Assembly (NCBI GenBank): GCA_028818995.1
Contig: JAPPMR010000664.1
Coordinates: 1-9,598, forward strand
Length of the DNA: 9,598 nucleotides
DNA from: Candidatus Poribacteria bacterium
GTDB taxonomy: Bacteria > Poribacteria > WGA-4E > WGA-3G
Direction: 5' to 3'
Positions 1-7,883 of the stretch are shown here, piece after piece. Every line of letters begins with the position of its first letter. Position 1 is the first letter of the stretch. The notes under the pieces were generated by a model. The model was given only the letters and a program-made list of their open reading frames with translations, had not been told where the DNA came from and searched no databases. The translations under genes and the position numbers were made by a program.

Positions 1-14
1 TTTTTAGTTTCCAT
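1..14 (-). CDS. Start of an unidentified gene cut by the left window edge
   Basis: Only the first codons are present: an ATG at 14-12 reading Met-Glu-Thr-Lys before the sequence ends. A good Shine-Dalgarno, GAGAGG (complement of 22-27), sits 7 nt upstream of the ATG. It begins 1 nt after the stop codon of the creatininase-family gene (28-30), so the two genes would be tightly spaced and probably cotranscribed. Nothing can be said about function. The call rests on the RBS-start pairing and the close spacing alone. Confidence 0.45.
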
Positions 15-27
15 GTGATATCCTCTC

Positions 28-915
28 TTAGGAAAGTTCTGGAAGTTTACACTGACGAAACCATTGTGAATCTTCCGGCGGCGATTCTTCAGGATTTTTC
101 ATCGTCTCAAAGGTTTTCAGAGCAGGTGATACTGTTTCTGCCCATATCTGTTCGACTTCCTCAAAAGTTACAGGATGGCGTTCCGTAATGTTTTGTTGTG
201 CGTAAGTTTCCAATAACTCCTGCATCTTTTCCCCGAGCCACGCGACTTCGTCTTGCACCATACGTTCACCGATGCGTCGGTCAGAATCGGGAGCGTTTGA
301 TCCCATTGCGAAGTGAGGTCCTTGTGCGTCCGCTGCGGGCATCCGCGACATATCAACACACTCCGGTTCTAACGCCCACAGCAGTGAGGTTTCAACTCTA
401 CCAGCGTGGTCTCCACCGTTGCCTTGACCGTCGAACCCGGGTGTGTTCGCTTCAAAATCGGGGAGCCCATAGAGCCGCATAGCGAAATGTGGTTGAATTA
501 GTGATAGGAGCGTCTTGAGGTCCTGCCAGTTCGGTCCGTAGTGTCCGGTGAGGAAAATAGCGGCGTGGAATCCGAGCGCATCAGCAGCGCGGACGTGATA
601 ACACACATTTTTGAAATGTTGCCACGTCGGCATCGCAGTGAGCCAGCTGCGCACTTCGCCGACATTCTGATATGCCCAGTTTGCATACATACCGTGTTCA
701 TGGATGTGCCAATAGTCGGGCGGTGCGACAATACCGCCGTGCGTTTGTGCTGCGCGGCAAGCGATTCCGTGTGCCTTGAGTGCATCTAACCCGACTGTAT
801 TTTGGGGTCCGTGCGGTTCGCAAAGCCCGTATGTAAAATAGACCGCGGGACATTCGTTGAATGCCGTTTCCAATTCATCGGGGAACATCCGTTCCCAGCG
901 TATCTCTTTTCGCAT
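28..915 (-). CDS. Creatininase-family amidohydrolase
   Basis: A 295-aa protein of the creatininase / creatinine amidohydrolase family (PF02633 type), cytosolic metal-dependent enzymes that open cyclic amides or hydrolyse related C-N bonds. Seen directly: EPHG at residues 33-36 matches the family E-x-H-G metal motif, D44 follows at the usual distance, GHYGPN (124-129) stands where the family has NGHxxN, and GDHAGRVETS (168-177) matches the HAGExETS block. Length is slightly above the usual 240-270 aa; residues 62-90 and the acidic, Pro-rich C-terminal tail account for the excess. There is no signal peptide or membrane segment. The start is supported by AGAGGA about 8 nt upstream of the ATG. 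It lies 54 bp downstream of the J-domain gene and may share its transcript. The true substrate is unknown, because many members of the family do not act on creatinine. Confidence 0.85.
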   Translation of the reverse strand: MRKEIRWERMFPDELETAFNECPAVYFTYGLCEPHGPQNTVGLDALKAHGIACRAAQTHGGIVAPPDYWHIHEHGMYANWAYQNVGEVRSWLTAMPTWQHFKNVCYHVRAADALGFHAAIFLTGHYGPNWQDLKTLLSLIQPHFAMRLYGLPDFEANTPGFDGQGNGGDHAGRVETSLLWALEPECVDMSRMPAADAQGPHFAMGSNAPDSDRRIGERMVQDEVAWLGEKMQELLETYAQQNITERHPVTFEEVEQIWAETVSPALKTFETMKNPEESPPEDSQWFRQCKLPELS

Positions 916-969
916 GCGTATTTTCCTCTGATGAGAATATCGTAATTCGGAGATTATTCCGACAGTTGT

Positions 970-1839
970 TTATCCGAAAAGTGAACCCATATTTAAGATT
1001 TTGCAGATTTTCTTAGCACCGGTCAGGCGAGGTTGCAGTTCAAATGCCATTTTCAGAATAGTTCGTGCTTCCCGGAACTGATCGATCTCAACATAGAATT
1101 CGGCGATTTTCTTGTACATCCATGCGGTTTCGCGTTTCGAGAGTTTTAATTCACGGATTTTCGCCAGCGGGATTTGGTACGTTTGGTCGTACCCCTCAAC
1201 GGTGAAATGGTAGAGATAGATAAATTTGAGGCGTTCTTTGATTTCCCGAATAAAATGTTTGAAACACGGACGTTGTGATTCGGCGGACAAAAGGGATTCG
1301 TAAAGCAGCATGGCTTGTTCAATCTTTCGATGCCGATCAAGAACCGAGGACTGATCGCCGTTAGAGAATCCGAGTTTCTGATATGCTTCGGCGATGAGGA
1401 ATTCGCAGTCCCGACTCTCTTCGTAGCTCAGGAAATCGTCAATACGCCACTCCTTCCCTCTTTCTTGAGAGTGGTGCTGCAGCTGCTCGTACATGGAGAT
1501 ACCCGTTTCGTACTTGTGATGGAGCAGCGCATGCAGCAGCAATTCTAACTTGGCGTAAGTCTGATTGAGTTTATTCAGTCTGTTGAGATAGACTTCGTGT
1601 GATTTTTGTTGCCGTTCGATTGCCTGTAACGTCCGGTCGTAGTCGGATTTTCGCTTTTTGTCGTGAAGCGTATTGTAAGCGTTACAGACTTCGCGGAACA
1701 TTTTTTCTGCAAAAGCGGTCCGCTCCGGGTTTTTGTCGGGATGGTAGCGTTTTGCGAGTTTCCGGAATGCAATTTTTATTTCGCGAGCGGTGGCATCCCG
1801 CCTGATCTCTAAGATTTGATAGTAATCTGGAATTCGCAT
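970..1839 (-). CDS. J-domain (DnaJ-like) co-chaperone with TPR-like C-terminus
   Basis: A 289-aa protein with an N-terminal J domain (about residues 5-70). YYQILEI opens helix I, HPD at 33-35 is the motif that stimulates Hsp70 (DnaK) ATPase, and KSDYDR (64-69) closes the domain. A basic, Gln-rich, probably helical linker (70-95) follows, then a mostly alpha-helical region without the Gly/Phe-rich, zinc-finger or substrate-binding domains of true DnaJ. Residues 237-270 look like one TPR-like helical hairpin (TAWMYKKIAEFYVEIDQF then REARTILKMAFELQP). It is therefore a class C J-protein that would recruit DnaK to a specific client, not the general DnaJ; no dnaK or grpE is nearby. No Shine-Dalgarno is visible before the ATG, and the leader is AT-rich. 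A candidate promoter lies just upstream. The client is unknown. Confidence 0.85.
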   Translation of the reverse strand: MRIPDYYQILEIRRDATAREIKIAFRKLAKRYHPDKNPERTAFAEKMFREVCNAYNTLHDKKRKSDYDRTLQAIERQQKSHEVYLNRLNKLNQTYAKLELLLHALLHHKYETGISMYEQLQHHSQERGKEWRIDDFLSYEESRDCEFLIAEAYQKLGFSNGDQSSVLDRHRKIEQAMLLYESLLSAESQRPCFKHFIREIKERLKFIYLYHFTVEGYDQTYQIPLAKIRELKLSKRETAWMYKKIAEFYVEIDQFREARTILKMAFELQPRLTGAKKICKILNMGSLFG

Positions 1840-1869
1840 TGTGAATACAACATTTTTGATAGATACGGT

Positions 1870-1901
1870 AATATAGTTCCATATATTCCAGAATTTGTCA
1901 A
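1870..1901 (-). promoter_or_regulatory. Candidate sigma70-type promoter of the J-domain gene
   Basis: On the minus strand a perfect -35 hexamer TTGACA (1901-1896) is followed by TATATT (1875-1870), a 5/6 match to the -10 consensus. The spacer is 20 nt, longer than the ideal 17. A poorer alternative -10, AACTAT, lies at the ideal spacing. TATATT is also the right arm of an AATATA-N6-TATATT inverted repeat (1887-1882 / 1875-1870), which could be an operator or merely AT-rich chance. The -10 candidate lies 30 nt upstream of the ATG at 1839. Confidence 0.35.
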
Positions 1902-1976
1902 GTGGAAATTGGGAAGATTAAGGTTGGAAGACTGGTGGAGAGTTGTGATAGTGGCGATATGACGTGAAGGTGAGAT

Positions 1977-4559
1977 TTAGCCATCCTGCTCTGAAATTTG
2001 GGGAACAGTTTTCAATGCGTTATCAAGATCCTCTCTGAACTGATTTTCATGGGTCTTATTATAGAATGAAGGTACGCCGATGATACGATATTTGCTATTT
2101 TCTGTCAGGACTTTACTTTGGTATTCTGTGCAGATTTCTTGTAGAAATTCCTCTTTCCATCGGTCACCGTCAGCAATATGTTCCCCTTTAGGTTCAATGA
2201 AAAGTTGGTAGGACAGCGCGTTCCCATTTTTCTCGCGTAAGAATAGCACAAAATCGGGTTGAAATCCTTGTCCATCAGAGAAGTTATAGAGTGAGAAATG
2301 TCCCTCGTTGCGAAGCAAATAAATGATCTCGTAGTCTTTTTCTGTATCCTTAATCCATCTGTCTAACAATCGCACAAATGCCCTTTCTGCGCTCGTGCCG
2401 TAGAGGGTGTCAAAAGCAAACCAGTCTTTAACCGAGACAAAATGCGTGAACTGCGGGTCCTCCTTAGACTTTAGGGTATCGGGGCTAAATTCCAAACGTT
2501 TGTCTGTAAAAATAGCGTGGACGAATTCTTCATAAAACTGTGTTGTGCCTTCGTATTCAGTAATCTGTTCGCGGATATCGGATTCAATTTGACCTAACAA
2601 ACCACAACATGCAGCCAGTTTTTCGGAGCGATTGATTCCTAACCCGTTGATGTTTCCTTGAAGGTTGATTGTCAGTCCTCTAAGATAGTCTTCAGAGGTG
2701 ATAAATTCGCGTATGGATGTCAACTGCGGGAAATACCTGCTGATTGATGCAAACGTAAAAAACGGATTGCGTGCAATCGCTGCTTTAACAATATTCATCT
2801 CAATATCCTTCACGGGTAAATCCTCAGAATTTTCATCGGAAACAATCGTTATATTTTGATTCTTGAGTGCTGTAATTGTGCCTCCCTGCCCAGTAGCAAT
2901 CTGATGCGGATAGTCTTTCTTCTTAACGCCTAAATCTTCAAAAGATTGAATGTGACTATAGTTTTTCTTAACTCGCTTGTTCAGCCAAACAACACCTTTT
3001 TTGTAAAAGTCGGTTTCTTTGAATTTGTTTTTTAGTTTGATTTCTCGTGACTCACGTTCTTTGATGTCCATCATCCCCTTATCAATCAATGCTGAACGGA
3101 TTTCGGAGATGTAACGAGGATTGTGCATGCTGTGATAATGAAGTTCCTCTAACACGCGTAGGTCATGATCAGGGTTTTCATCAAACTTGCGGCGGAACCG
3201 GTCAGGGTAGTCTGGTAGGACGAAATGAAAATAACGTGCGCCGCGCCCGATAAGTTGTGCTTCGGAGGTTGTCGTTTTCCCTGAGTCTCGGGTCTCGTAA
3301 CAGCGAACGATGTCAAATAGATTCAGCACATCCCACCCTTCATTGAGTTGTTGCACAGCAAAAATAGCACGGATCCGATTACCTTTATCTTCAAGTGTAT
3401 TGATCAATATTTGGTAATTTTTTCTCTCTTCTTCACTGTTAACTGTGAGGCAGTGGTCCTCGCGAAATTCGGATTTCAGTTGTTGTGTCAACAATTCCGC
3501 GCTTGTGTTATCTTCATCGAAAAAACGAAACGCTCGTTGAACAGCTGGCACTTTTGATACTCGACGAATACTGTTAATCTGATTTGCAGTCAATTCATCA
3601 ATTAGTGTGCGAAAGTTTTCCCTATTTTCTTTTGATCGCGGAATTGATTTTTCCTTAAACAAGATAACAGGTTTATCAAGTGGAATCTTATATTTCACAG
3701 CGACCTTCTGCTTGTAATAACTGAGAATGAGTGCTTGCAGCATGCGCGTCTGCGTGTTCATATCAAAGTACACAAGATCTATCTCTTTAGAGAATTTATC
3801 TCTACGGAAATCTATTAGATCATATCGGTTGATAACTTTATTCCGATACTTCTCTACCATCGCAGCCGTTTCGTAATCGTGTGTAGCAGTGAATTCCAAA
3901 AGTAGGTTAGCTTCATTTGACTTAAAGATACGTTCCACCGTATTTTCCCAACTTTCAAAAAGTTCTTGCTGAGTTTTTGTTTTGGTATTCATGTGGTGTG
4001 CTTCATCTGCCAACAGCACAATTTCCTGCTCAGCGAAATTTTCATAAGTTAAGGCATTCTCCTTTTCTGTTGTCATATCAATGCGCAACTGCTGAATCGT
4101 TGTGAAACAGATATTGATGTCGTTTTCGTTGACTCCGTCAAAGTTGTTTACTTCTGTCACCGCGACCTTTTTCCCATCAATATAGATATTTTCGTTGAAA
4201 AGATATTTTGTGGCGCGTGGGTTGAGGAAATTGTCTCTTGTTTTTTCAATGATATTGGTGGAGTTAACGAAAAAGAGGAAATTGTGGTAACCTTGCTCAT
4301 AGAGGTATAGAATCAAACCTGCCATGATAAGTGTTTTACCGCTACCGGTTGCCATATTGAATAAGAGATGTAATGGATTTTCCTTGCCGGGAAAAGTGCC
4401 ATTGTGACAGTGAATGAACCTTGCAAATGCTTCTTTCTGATAATCGCGAAGTTCATAAGCAGGATTTAGGTTTTGTGTAATGCTATCGGGAATTTCTTTG
4501 TTTAGAAGTCCCAAGTTAGATGCTGCGTCAAGTTGTTGATAAAGGAATTGTTCAGGCAT
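1977..4559 (-). CDS. res: Type III restriction enzyme, Res subunit (SF2 helicase + nuclease)
   Basis: An 860-aa protein with the full layout of a type III Res subunit. The N-terminal SF2 helicase shows Walker A ATGSGKT (70-76), DEAH (185-188), TAT as motif III (224-226), NEGWD (406-410) in the motif V region and QLIGRGAR as motif VI (435-442). Near the C-terminus is a PD-(D/E)XK nuclease core: PDF at 768-770, then EPK at 789-791 (D769, E789, K791). Known family role: with Mod it forms a complex that hydrolyses ATP and cleaves DNA with unmodified head-to-head sites. No catalytic residue I looked for is missing, so it appears functional. The ATG is fixed by a perfect AGGAGG 5 nt before it. It is the last gene of the operon, 11 bp after the stop of the 425-aa gene. 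The next gene downstream has its own candidate promoter. Confidence 0.95.
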   Translation of the reverse strand: MPEQFLYQQLDAASNLGLLNKEIPDSITQNLNPAYELRDYQKEAFARFIHCHNGTFPGKENPLHLLFNMATGSGKTLIMAGLILYLYEQGYHNFLFFVNSTNIIEKTRDNFLNPRATKYLFNENIYIDGKKVAVTEVNNFDGVNENDINICFTTIQQLRIDMTTEKENALTYENFAEQEIVLLADEAHHMNTKTKTQQELFESWENTVERIFKSNEANLLLEFTATHDYETAAMVEKYRNKVINRYDLIDFRRDKFSKEIDLVYFDMNTQTRMLQALILSYYKQKVAVKYKIPLDKPVILFKEKSIPRSKENRENFRTLIDELTANQINSIRRVSKVPAVQRAFRFFDEDNTSAELLTQQLKSEFREDHCLTVNSEEERKNYQILINTLEDKGNRIRAIFAVQQLNEGWDVLNLFDIVRCYETRDSGKTTTSEAQLIGRGARYFHFVLPDYPDRFRRKFDENPDHDLRVLEELHYHSMHNPRYISEIRSALIDKGMMDIKERESREIKLKNKFKETDFYKKGVVWLNKRVKKNYSHIQSFEDLGVKKKDYPHQIATGQGGTITALKNQNITIVSDENSEDLPVKDIEMNIVKAAIARNPFFTFASISRYFPQLTSIREFITSEDYLRGLTINLQGNINGLGINRSEKLAACCGLLGQIESDIREQITEYEGTTQFYEEFVHAIFTDKRLEFSPDTLKSKEDPQFTHFVSVKDWFAFDTLYGTSAERAFVRLLDRWIKDTEKDYEIIYLLRNEGHFSLYNFSDGQGFQPDFVLFLREKNGNALSYQLFIEPKGEHIADGDRWKEEFLQEICTEYQSKVLTENSKYRIIGVPSFYNKTHENQFREDLDNALKTVPQISEQDG

Positions 4560-4564
4560 CGTTG

Positions 4565-4570
4565 CCTCCT
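4565..4570 (-). promoter_or_regulatory. Strong Shine-Dalgarno of res
   Basis: The complement of 4565-4570 reads AGGAGG, a perfect Shine-Dalgarno, 5 nt from the res ATG at 4559-4557 and directly abutting the TAA stop of the preceding gene (4573-4571). It is the strongest ribosome binding site in the operon. The arrangement suggests efficient, perhaps coupled, translation of res after the middle gene. Confidence 0.8.
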
Positions 4571-5848
4571 TTATAGAACATTTGATTCAACATTTTCTTC
4601 CCCACTAACATCAGGATCTGCATCTTCTATTTCTGATTTATTCTTTTGGTTTTCGTTAGGTGGTGTAGAGAGATAAAAGTAAATCTGATCGAGTGTTAAG
4701 AGTGCTTGTAATGCTCTTTCTGGTTTATAATCTTCTCCTAAAGCAACACCATGAAGGGCAGAATGTCGTGATAAATCAACTTCTCCGGTTGTGGGGTCAA
4801 ACTCTTTGAAAATACTCTCCGTGAGATAATTTAAAAAATACTGAGGTAAAAGTAACGATTGGTCGTCCTCAGTTTTACGCTCACCAACTTCTATAAGTCG
4901 ATCAATAAGTTTCTGTATGTTACGTGTCCTCTCTCCGCTATCCTGATAATATAAGGAACGCATAATCCCTTCAATTTCTGAATAGAGAGTCTTTATGCAA
5001 TTTATGTAGTCGCTTTTGGTACTTCCAAGAAAAGCATCGATGCCAGCTTGTATTAGTTCCTGCTTTTCCAGGAAAATAGGATTTTCCCACCACTTGTCAG
5101 TTATTTTTTGTAAGCGTATTTCATTGAAATTTTCAAGAAGCAATTTTACCTTATTATCGTAAGTGAACTTTTCATTTTGATAAGTTTCAAATAGGGTCTT
5201 ATACTCGTTCCCCAAGATTTCTACAAAAGGAAACCATCCGTCTGCCACCATTTTTTCAAAAATAGGTTCTGATTCCAGGCTGTGATAGACATATTGAAAT
5301 GTTAAATATCTGTAGAGTTGCCCTAATTGAGTTTGCATTCGGACGAGATTAGGCACCTCAAGTTCTTCCTCTTTAAATTCTAATGAACCAACCTCCGTTT
5401 CAACTAATGTAGGATTACGCACGAAGTTAAAATAGAGTCCGAATTTCCAACCTACTTTAAGGCAACAAATAACCTTGTCAGACTCTTGTATGTCCACGCC
5501 CGGAAACCTTAATTCGATAATATCTGCAATATCATTATATGAGATCAACTCATTTTCTTTTAATGCCCGCTTGGATCGACATTTTATTTCAATCGGAAAA
5601 TCATTGACGTAAATATCGGCACTTAAGTTCTGATGTATGAGTATCAGAAAACTGCATATTGAATTAACACCTGTTTTGTGGTACGTAGCATACAAATAAG
5701 TTTTCGATATTTCCTCAATGTATTTGTAAAATATTGCATCATCGGAAGTTAGACGAGATGAATTCAATACCCAACCATAGTGATCCTTAGGTACATTGCA
5801 TACTGCAAAACCAGTGATATCCGAAACTTTCTCTAAATGAAATCGCAT
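4571..5848 (-). CDS. Unrecognised 425-aa protein embedded in the type III R-M operon; possible nuclease-like N-terminus and HEPN-like C-terminus
   Basis: I do not recognise this as a named family. It lies between mod (54 bp gap) and res (11 bp gap) on the same strand, so it is very probably part of the R-M operon. Seen directly: ADIYVNDFPIEIKCRS (77-92) has the D-x8-E-x-K spacing (D78, E87, K89) and hydrophobic pattern of a PD-(D/E)XK nuclease core. Residues 285-400 look all-helical and contain RHSALHG (361-367), an R-x4-H pattern (R361, H366) as in HEPN domains, preceded by a helix containing EIEGIMRSLY (291-300). The acidic tail SEIEDADPDVSGEEN (405-419) resembles the Mod tail. No signal peptide or clear membrane segment is seen. 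The ATG follows an in-frame stop with no alternative start between; AGGAG lies 14 nt upstream, a long spacing, so initiation may be weak. The gene looks visibly more AT-rich than uvrA. An accessory effector or regulator of restriction is inference only. Confidence 0.85.
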   Translation of the reverse strand: MRFHLEKVSDITGFAVCNVPKDHYGWVLNSSRLTSDDAIFYKYIEEISKTYLYATYHKTGVNSICSFLILIHQNLSADIYVNDFPIEIKCRSKRALKENELISYNDIADIIELRFPGVDIQESDKVICCLKVGWKFGLYFNFVRNPTLVETEVGSLEFKEEELEVPNLVRMQTQLGQLYRYLTFQYVYHSLESEPIFEKMVADGWFPFVEILGNEYKTLFETYQNEKFTYDNKVKLLLENFNEIRLQKITDKWWENPIFLEKQELIQAGIDAFLGSTKSDYINCIKTLYSEIEGIMRSLYYQDSGERTRNIQKLIDRLIEVGERKTEDDQSLLLPQYFLNYLTESIFKEFDPTTGEVDLSRHSALHGVALGEDYKPERALQALLTLDQIYFYLSTPPNENQKNKSEIEDADPDVSGEENVESNVL

Positions 5849-5902
5849 CGTATTTTCTTGAACTCCTATCTAAATTTAATTTCCGTGACTTATCTTTTAG
5901 AG

Positions 5903-7822
5903 TTATGTGTAAAATTTCCGATTAAGTCCTTTATCTCCCTCACTGATCTCAAAATCCGCATCCTCTATTTCAGAGAGGTTGACGTAGAGTTGGTTTTTAT
6001 CAAGCAGTTCAGCGAGTAAGTGTTTCTGTTTCTCCACGTCGTCAATGGCGATGAAATCGTCTACTGCGTCTTGTGGCATTTCTGCGTTGACATACCAGTT
6101 CAGGAACGAGTTCTCGGCGATGTCTTGCCAGAGTGCGACAAGTTCTTTGGAGGATTGCGCGGCTTGGATTTTGTCCATATATGCCTGGTTGTATTGCATC
6201 GGTTCGCAATAGATGAAATCGCCGCCTTGCTTTCCTATAACTTTTTCCACGCGCGGCACGGTAACATTTTCAACATAGTCCATCTGTTCTACCAAAATAA
6301 ATTTCCGATTTCCATTATCTTGCGTGTTCGATTCTAAGACAGCATGCGCGGTTGTTCCACTTCCTGCAAAAAAATCCAATATTATGTCGTCATTACCAGT
6401 CATGATTTTCAAAGTATCTAGCACCGCATACAGCGACTTCGGATAACTAAATAAATTTTTACCCAATAAATTTTTTAGGAGATTAGTGCCTTGAAATTCA
6501 GGAAAATATTTCTTATCTGTCCACAAATTTTTAATCACTTGTTGCTCACGGTATTTGTGCAAGATTGTTATCTGCCCGTGCTGCTCCACCGCTACAAAGT
6601 AGTCACCGACATTTCGTTTTTCAAATGTCTCTGGCTTGGTTTTCCATGTAAATTCACGACCATTATTAATGGGTAAAACTTCATGATAATCATCCTTTTT
6701 TGTCAGTGTAATGTCTTTCAAATCTTTACTGACGTAAATAGGATACCAAAATTTAGGTTTATTGGTTCGTGAAGTATTTGATCTTACCCTGATAAATTGT
6801 TCTAAACGATAATTTCCTTCCTCGTCGCGTTTGTCAAAACTTTCGATCTTATCTTTGTCTAAGGCTACCTTGTTAAACTTAGCTTTAGATATGTCCTTCG
6901 CATATACCAACATGTGTTCGGTTGCAGCAGAAAAAAATCTCTCGTGTTGCCTACCTTTCGGGTTGATGTAGATCGTCACTATTCCTATACGGTTTTCCCG
7001 CCCAAATATCTCATCAAGCAATACCCCAAGATAAAATAGTTCTACATGATCAATCGTGACCGCCATAAAGCCATCATTCTTCAATAATTCCTTTCCAATT
7101 TCTATTCTATTCCTGATAAAAGTTAGCCATGTGGAGTGTTTAAATTCATTGTTATAGGAAAAAGAGTCTGTGCTTCCTCCCGTATTATACGGCGGGTCAA
7201 TGTAAATGAGTTTGACCTGTCCTCGAAATTGCTGTTTGAGAGTGTGGAGGGCGATGAGGTTATTGCCTTTGATGATAAGGTTTTCGCGTATTGTGTCGTT
7301 GTCGTCGCGCTTGATCTCGGTTACGTCTTGTGCACCTGCGGCGGTATAGCGTTTCCAACTGGTAAGCACTTTCGGATCGAACATCTGATTAATTTCGTCT
7401 TGGGCAAGGATTTCGTTGAAGAAGATCTCTTTGCGCTTTTCCTCATCCGTTGTTTGTCCGCCTTCAAGGATACAATCTTTGTAGGGCCAGACGAGTGAGA
7501 CTTCGCCGCGTTCGCGGAAGAATTTTCCGTCAATGTTCAATCCAATTTTGTTGCGGAACTGGGTGTAGGAATTGGCAAGGAAGTTCTTTTCGTTGATGTA
7601 GTCAATAAAGGTATTGTGGTTGAAAACCCAATGTCCGTCAATTTCGTCAAAGAAGGTTGATTTTATCTCTGGATCGGAAAGCAGTAATCTGATTAGGGTG
7701 TGGTCAAGTTGCCAAGCGTGATCTTTGACTGCAGCGGGAAGGAGTTCGTCTGATTCGTCAAGGAAGTCGGGATTGGTTTTGAGAAGGGCAATAAGTTTTT
7801 CGTTGAAGTTTTGTTTTGGCAT
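5903..7822 (-). CDS. mod: Type III DNA-methyltransferase, Mod subunit
   Basis: A 639-aa site-specific adenine-N6 DNA methyltransferase of the beta class, the modification and recognition subunit of type III systems. Motif order defines the class: catalytic DPPY first (209-212, followed by NTGGSTDSFSYNNEF as in type III Mods), then the AdoMet-binding DFFAGSGT (483-490). The segment between, roughly 280-460, should carry the target recognition domain and is the part expected to vary. The N-terminus (1-150) is the usual Mod helical region, and the C-terminus ends in NLSEIEDADFEIS...NRKFYT (615-639). The length is normal for the family. It methylates the recognition site in trans to Res and also guides Res to DNA. 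The start has AGGA about 10 nt upstream, and a 19-codon ORF ends 1 nt before it. There are no frameshifts or phase-variable simple repeats. Confidence 0.96.
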   Translation of the reverse strand: MPKQNFNEKLIALLKTNPDFLDESDELLPAAVKDHAWQLDHTLIRLLLSDPEIKSTFFDEIDGHWVFNHNTFIDYINEKNFLANSYTQFRNKIGLNIDGKFFRERGEVSLVWPYKDCILEGGQTTDEEKRKEIFFNEILAQDEINQMFDPKVLTSWKRYTAAGAQDVTEIKRDDNDTIRENLIIKGNNLIALHTLKQQFRGQVKLIYIDPPYNTGGSTDSFSYNNEFKHSTWLTFIRNRIEIGKELLKNDGFMAVTIDHVELFYLGVLLDEIFGRENRIGIVTIYINPKGRQHERFFSAATEHMLVYAKDISKAKFNKVALDKDKIESFDKRDEEGNYRLEQFIRVRSNTSRTNKPKFWYPIYVSKDLKDITLTKKDDYHEVLPINNGREFTWKTKPETFEKRNVGDYFVAVEQHGQITILHKYREQQVIKNLWTDKKYFPEFQGTNLLKNLLGKNLFSYPKSLYAVLDTLKIMTGNDDIILDFFAGSGTTAHAVLESNTQDNGNRKFILVEQMDYVENVTVPRVEKVIGKQGGDFIYCEPMQYNQAYMDKIQAAQSSKELVALWQDIAENSFLNWYVNAEMPQDAVDDFIAIDDVEKQKHLLAELLDKNQLYVNLSEIEDADFEISEGDKGLNRKFYT

Positions 7823-7823
7823 A

Positions 7824-7883
7824 TTAGTTTTTTCCTGGAGTGTTAACCGTGAGGTTCCTCTTTACAATCTCTCCTGTAGCCAT
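7824..7883 (-). CDS. Possible 19-codon leader ORF ending 1 nt before mod
   Basis: On the minus strand ATG (7883) opens MATGEIVKRNLTVNTPGKN and stops at TAA (7826-7824); one T then separates the stop from the mod ATG (TAATATG). Stop codons TAG TGA lie directly in frame upstream, so it cannot be longer. There is no strong Shine-Dalgarno before it, only GGAATTA. If translated, it would couple ribosome delivery to mod. It overlaps another short frame (7843-7938), and both cannot easily be functional. Chance is a realistic alternative for an ORF this short. Confidence 0.3.
   Translation of the reverse strand: MATGEIVKRNLTVNTPGKN

Noticed and set aside
947..962. tcgga-N6-tccga hairpin between the J-domain and creatininase genes
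   Set aside because: A 5-bp stem with no T tract on the minus strand; too weak for a terminator and likely by chance in a 54-bp gap.
1902..1976. Search for a terminator or gene after res
   Set aside because: The stretch is purine-rich on the plus strand with no stem-loop plus T tract and no start-RBS pair on either strand.
7136..7498. 120-codon plus-strand ORF
   Set aside because: It is antisense to the conserved, motif-rich part of mod (around the DPPY region); its composition is that of a reverse-complement shadow and it lacks a ribosome binding site.
5903..7822. Phase-variable simple repeat in mod
   Set aside because: Some type III mod genes carry tandem short repeats that switch expression; none is visible in mod or just upstream of it.
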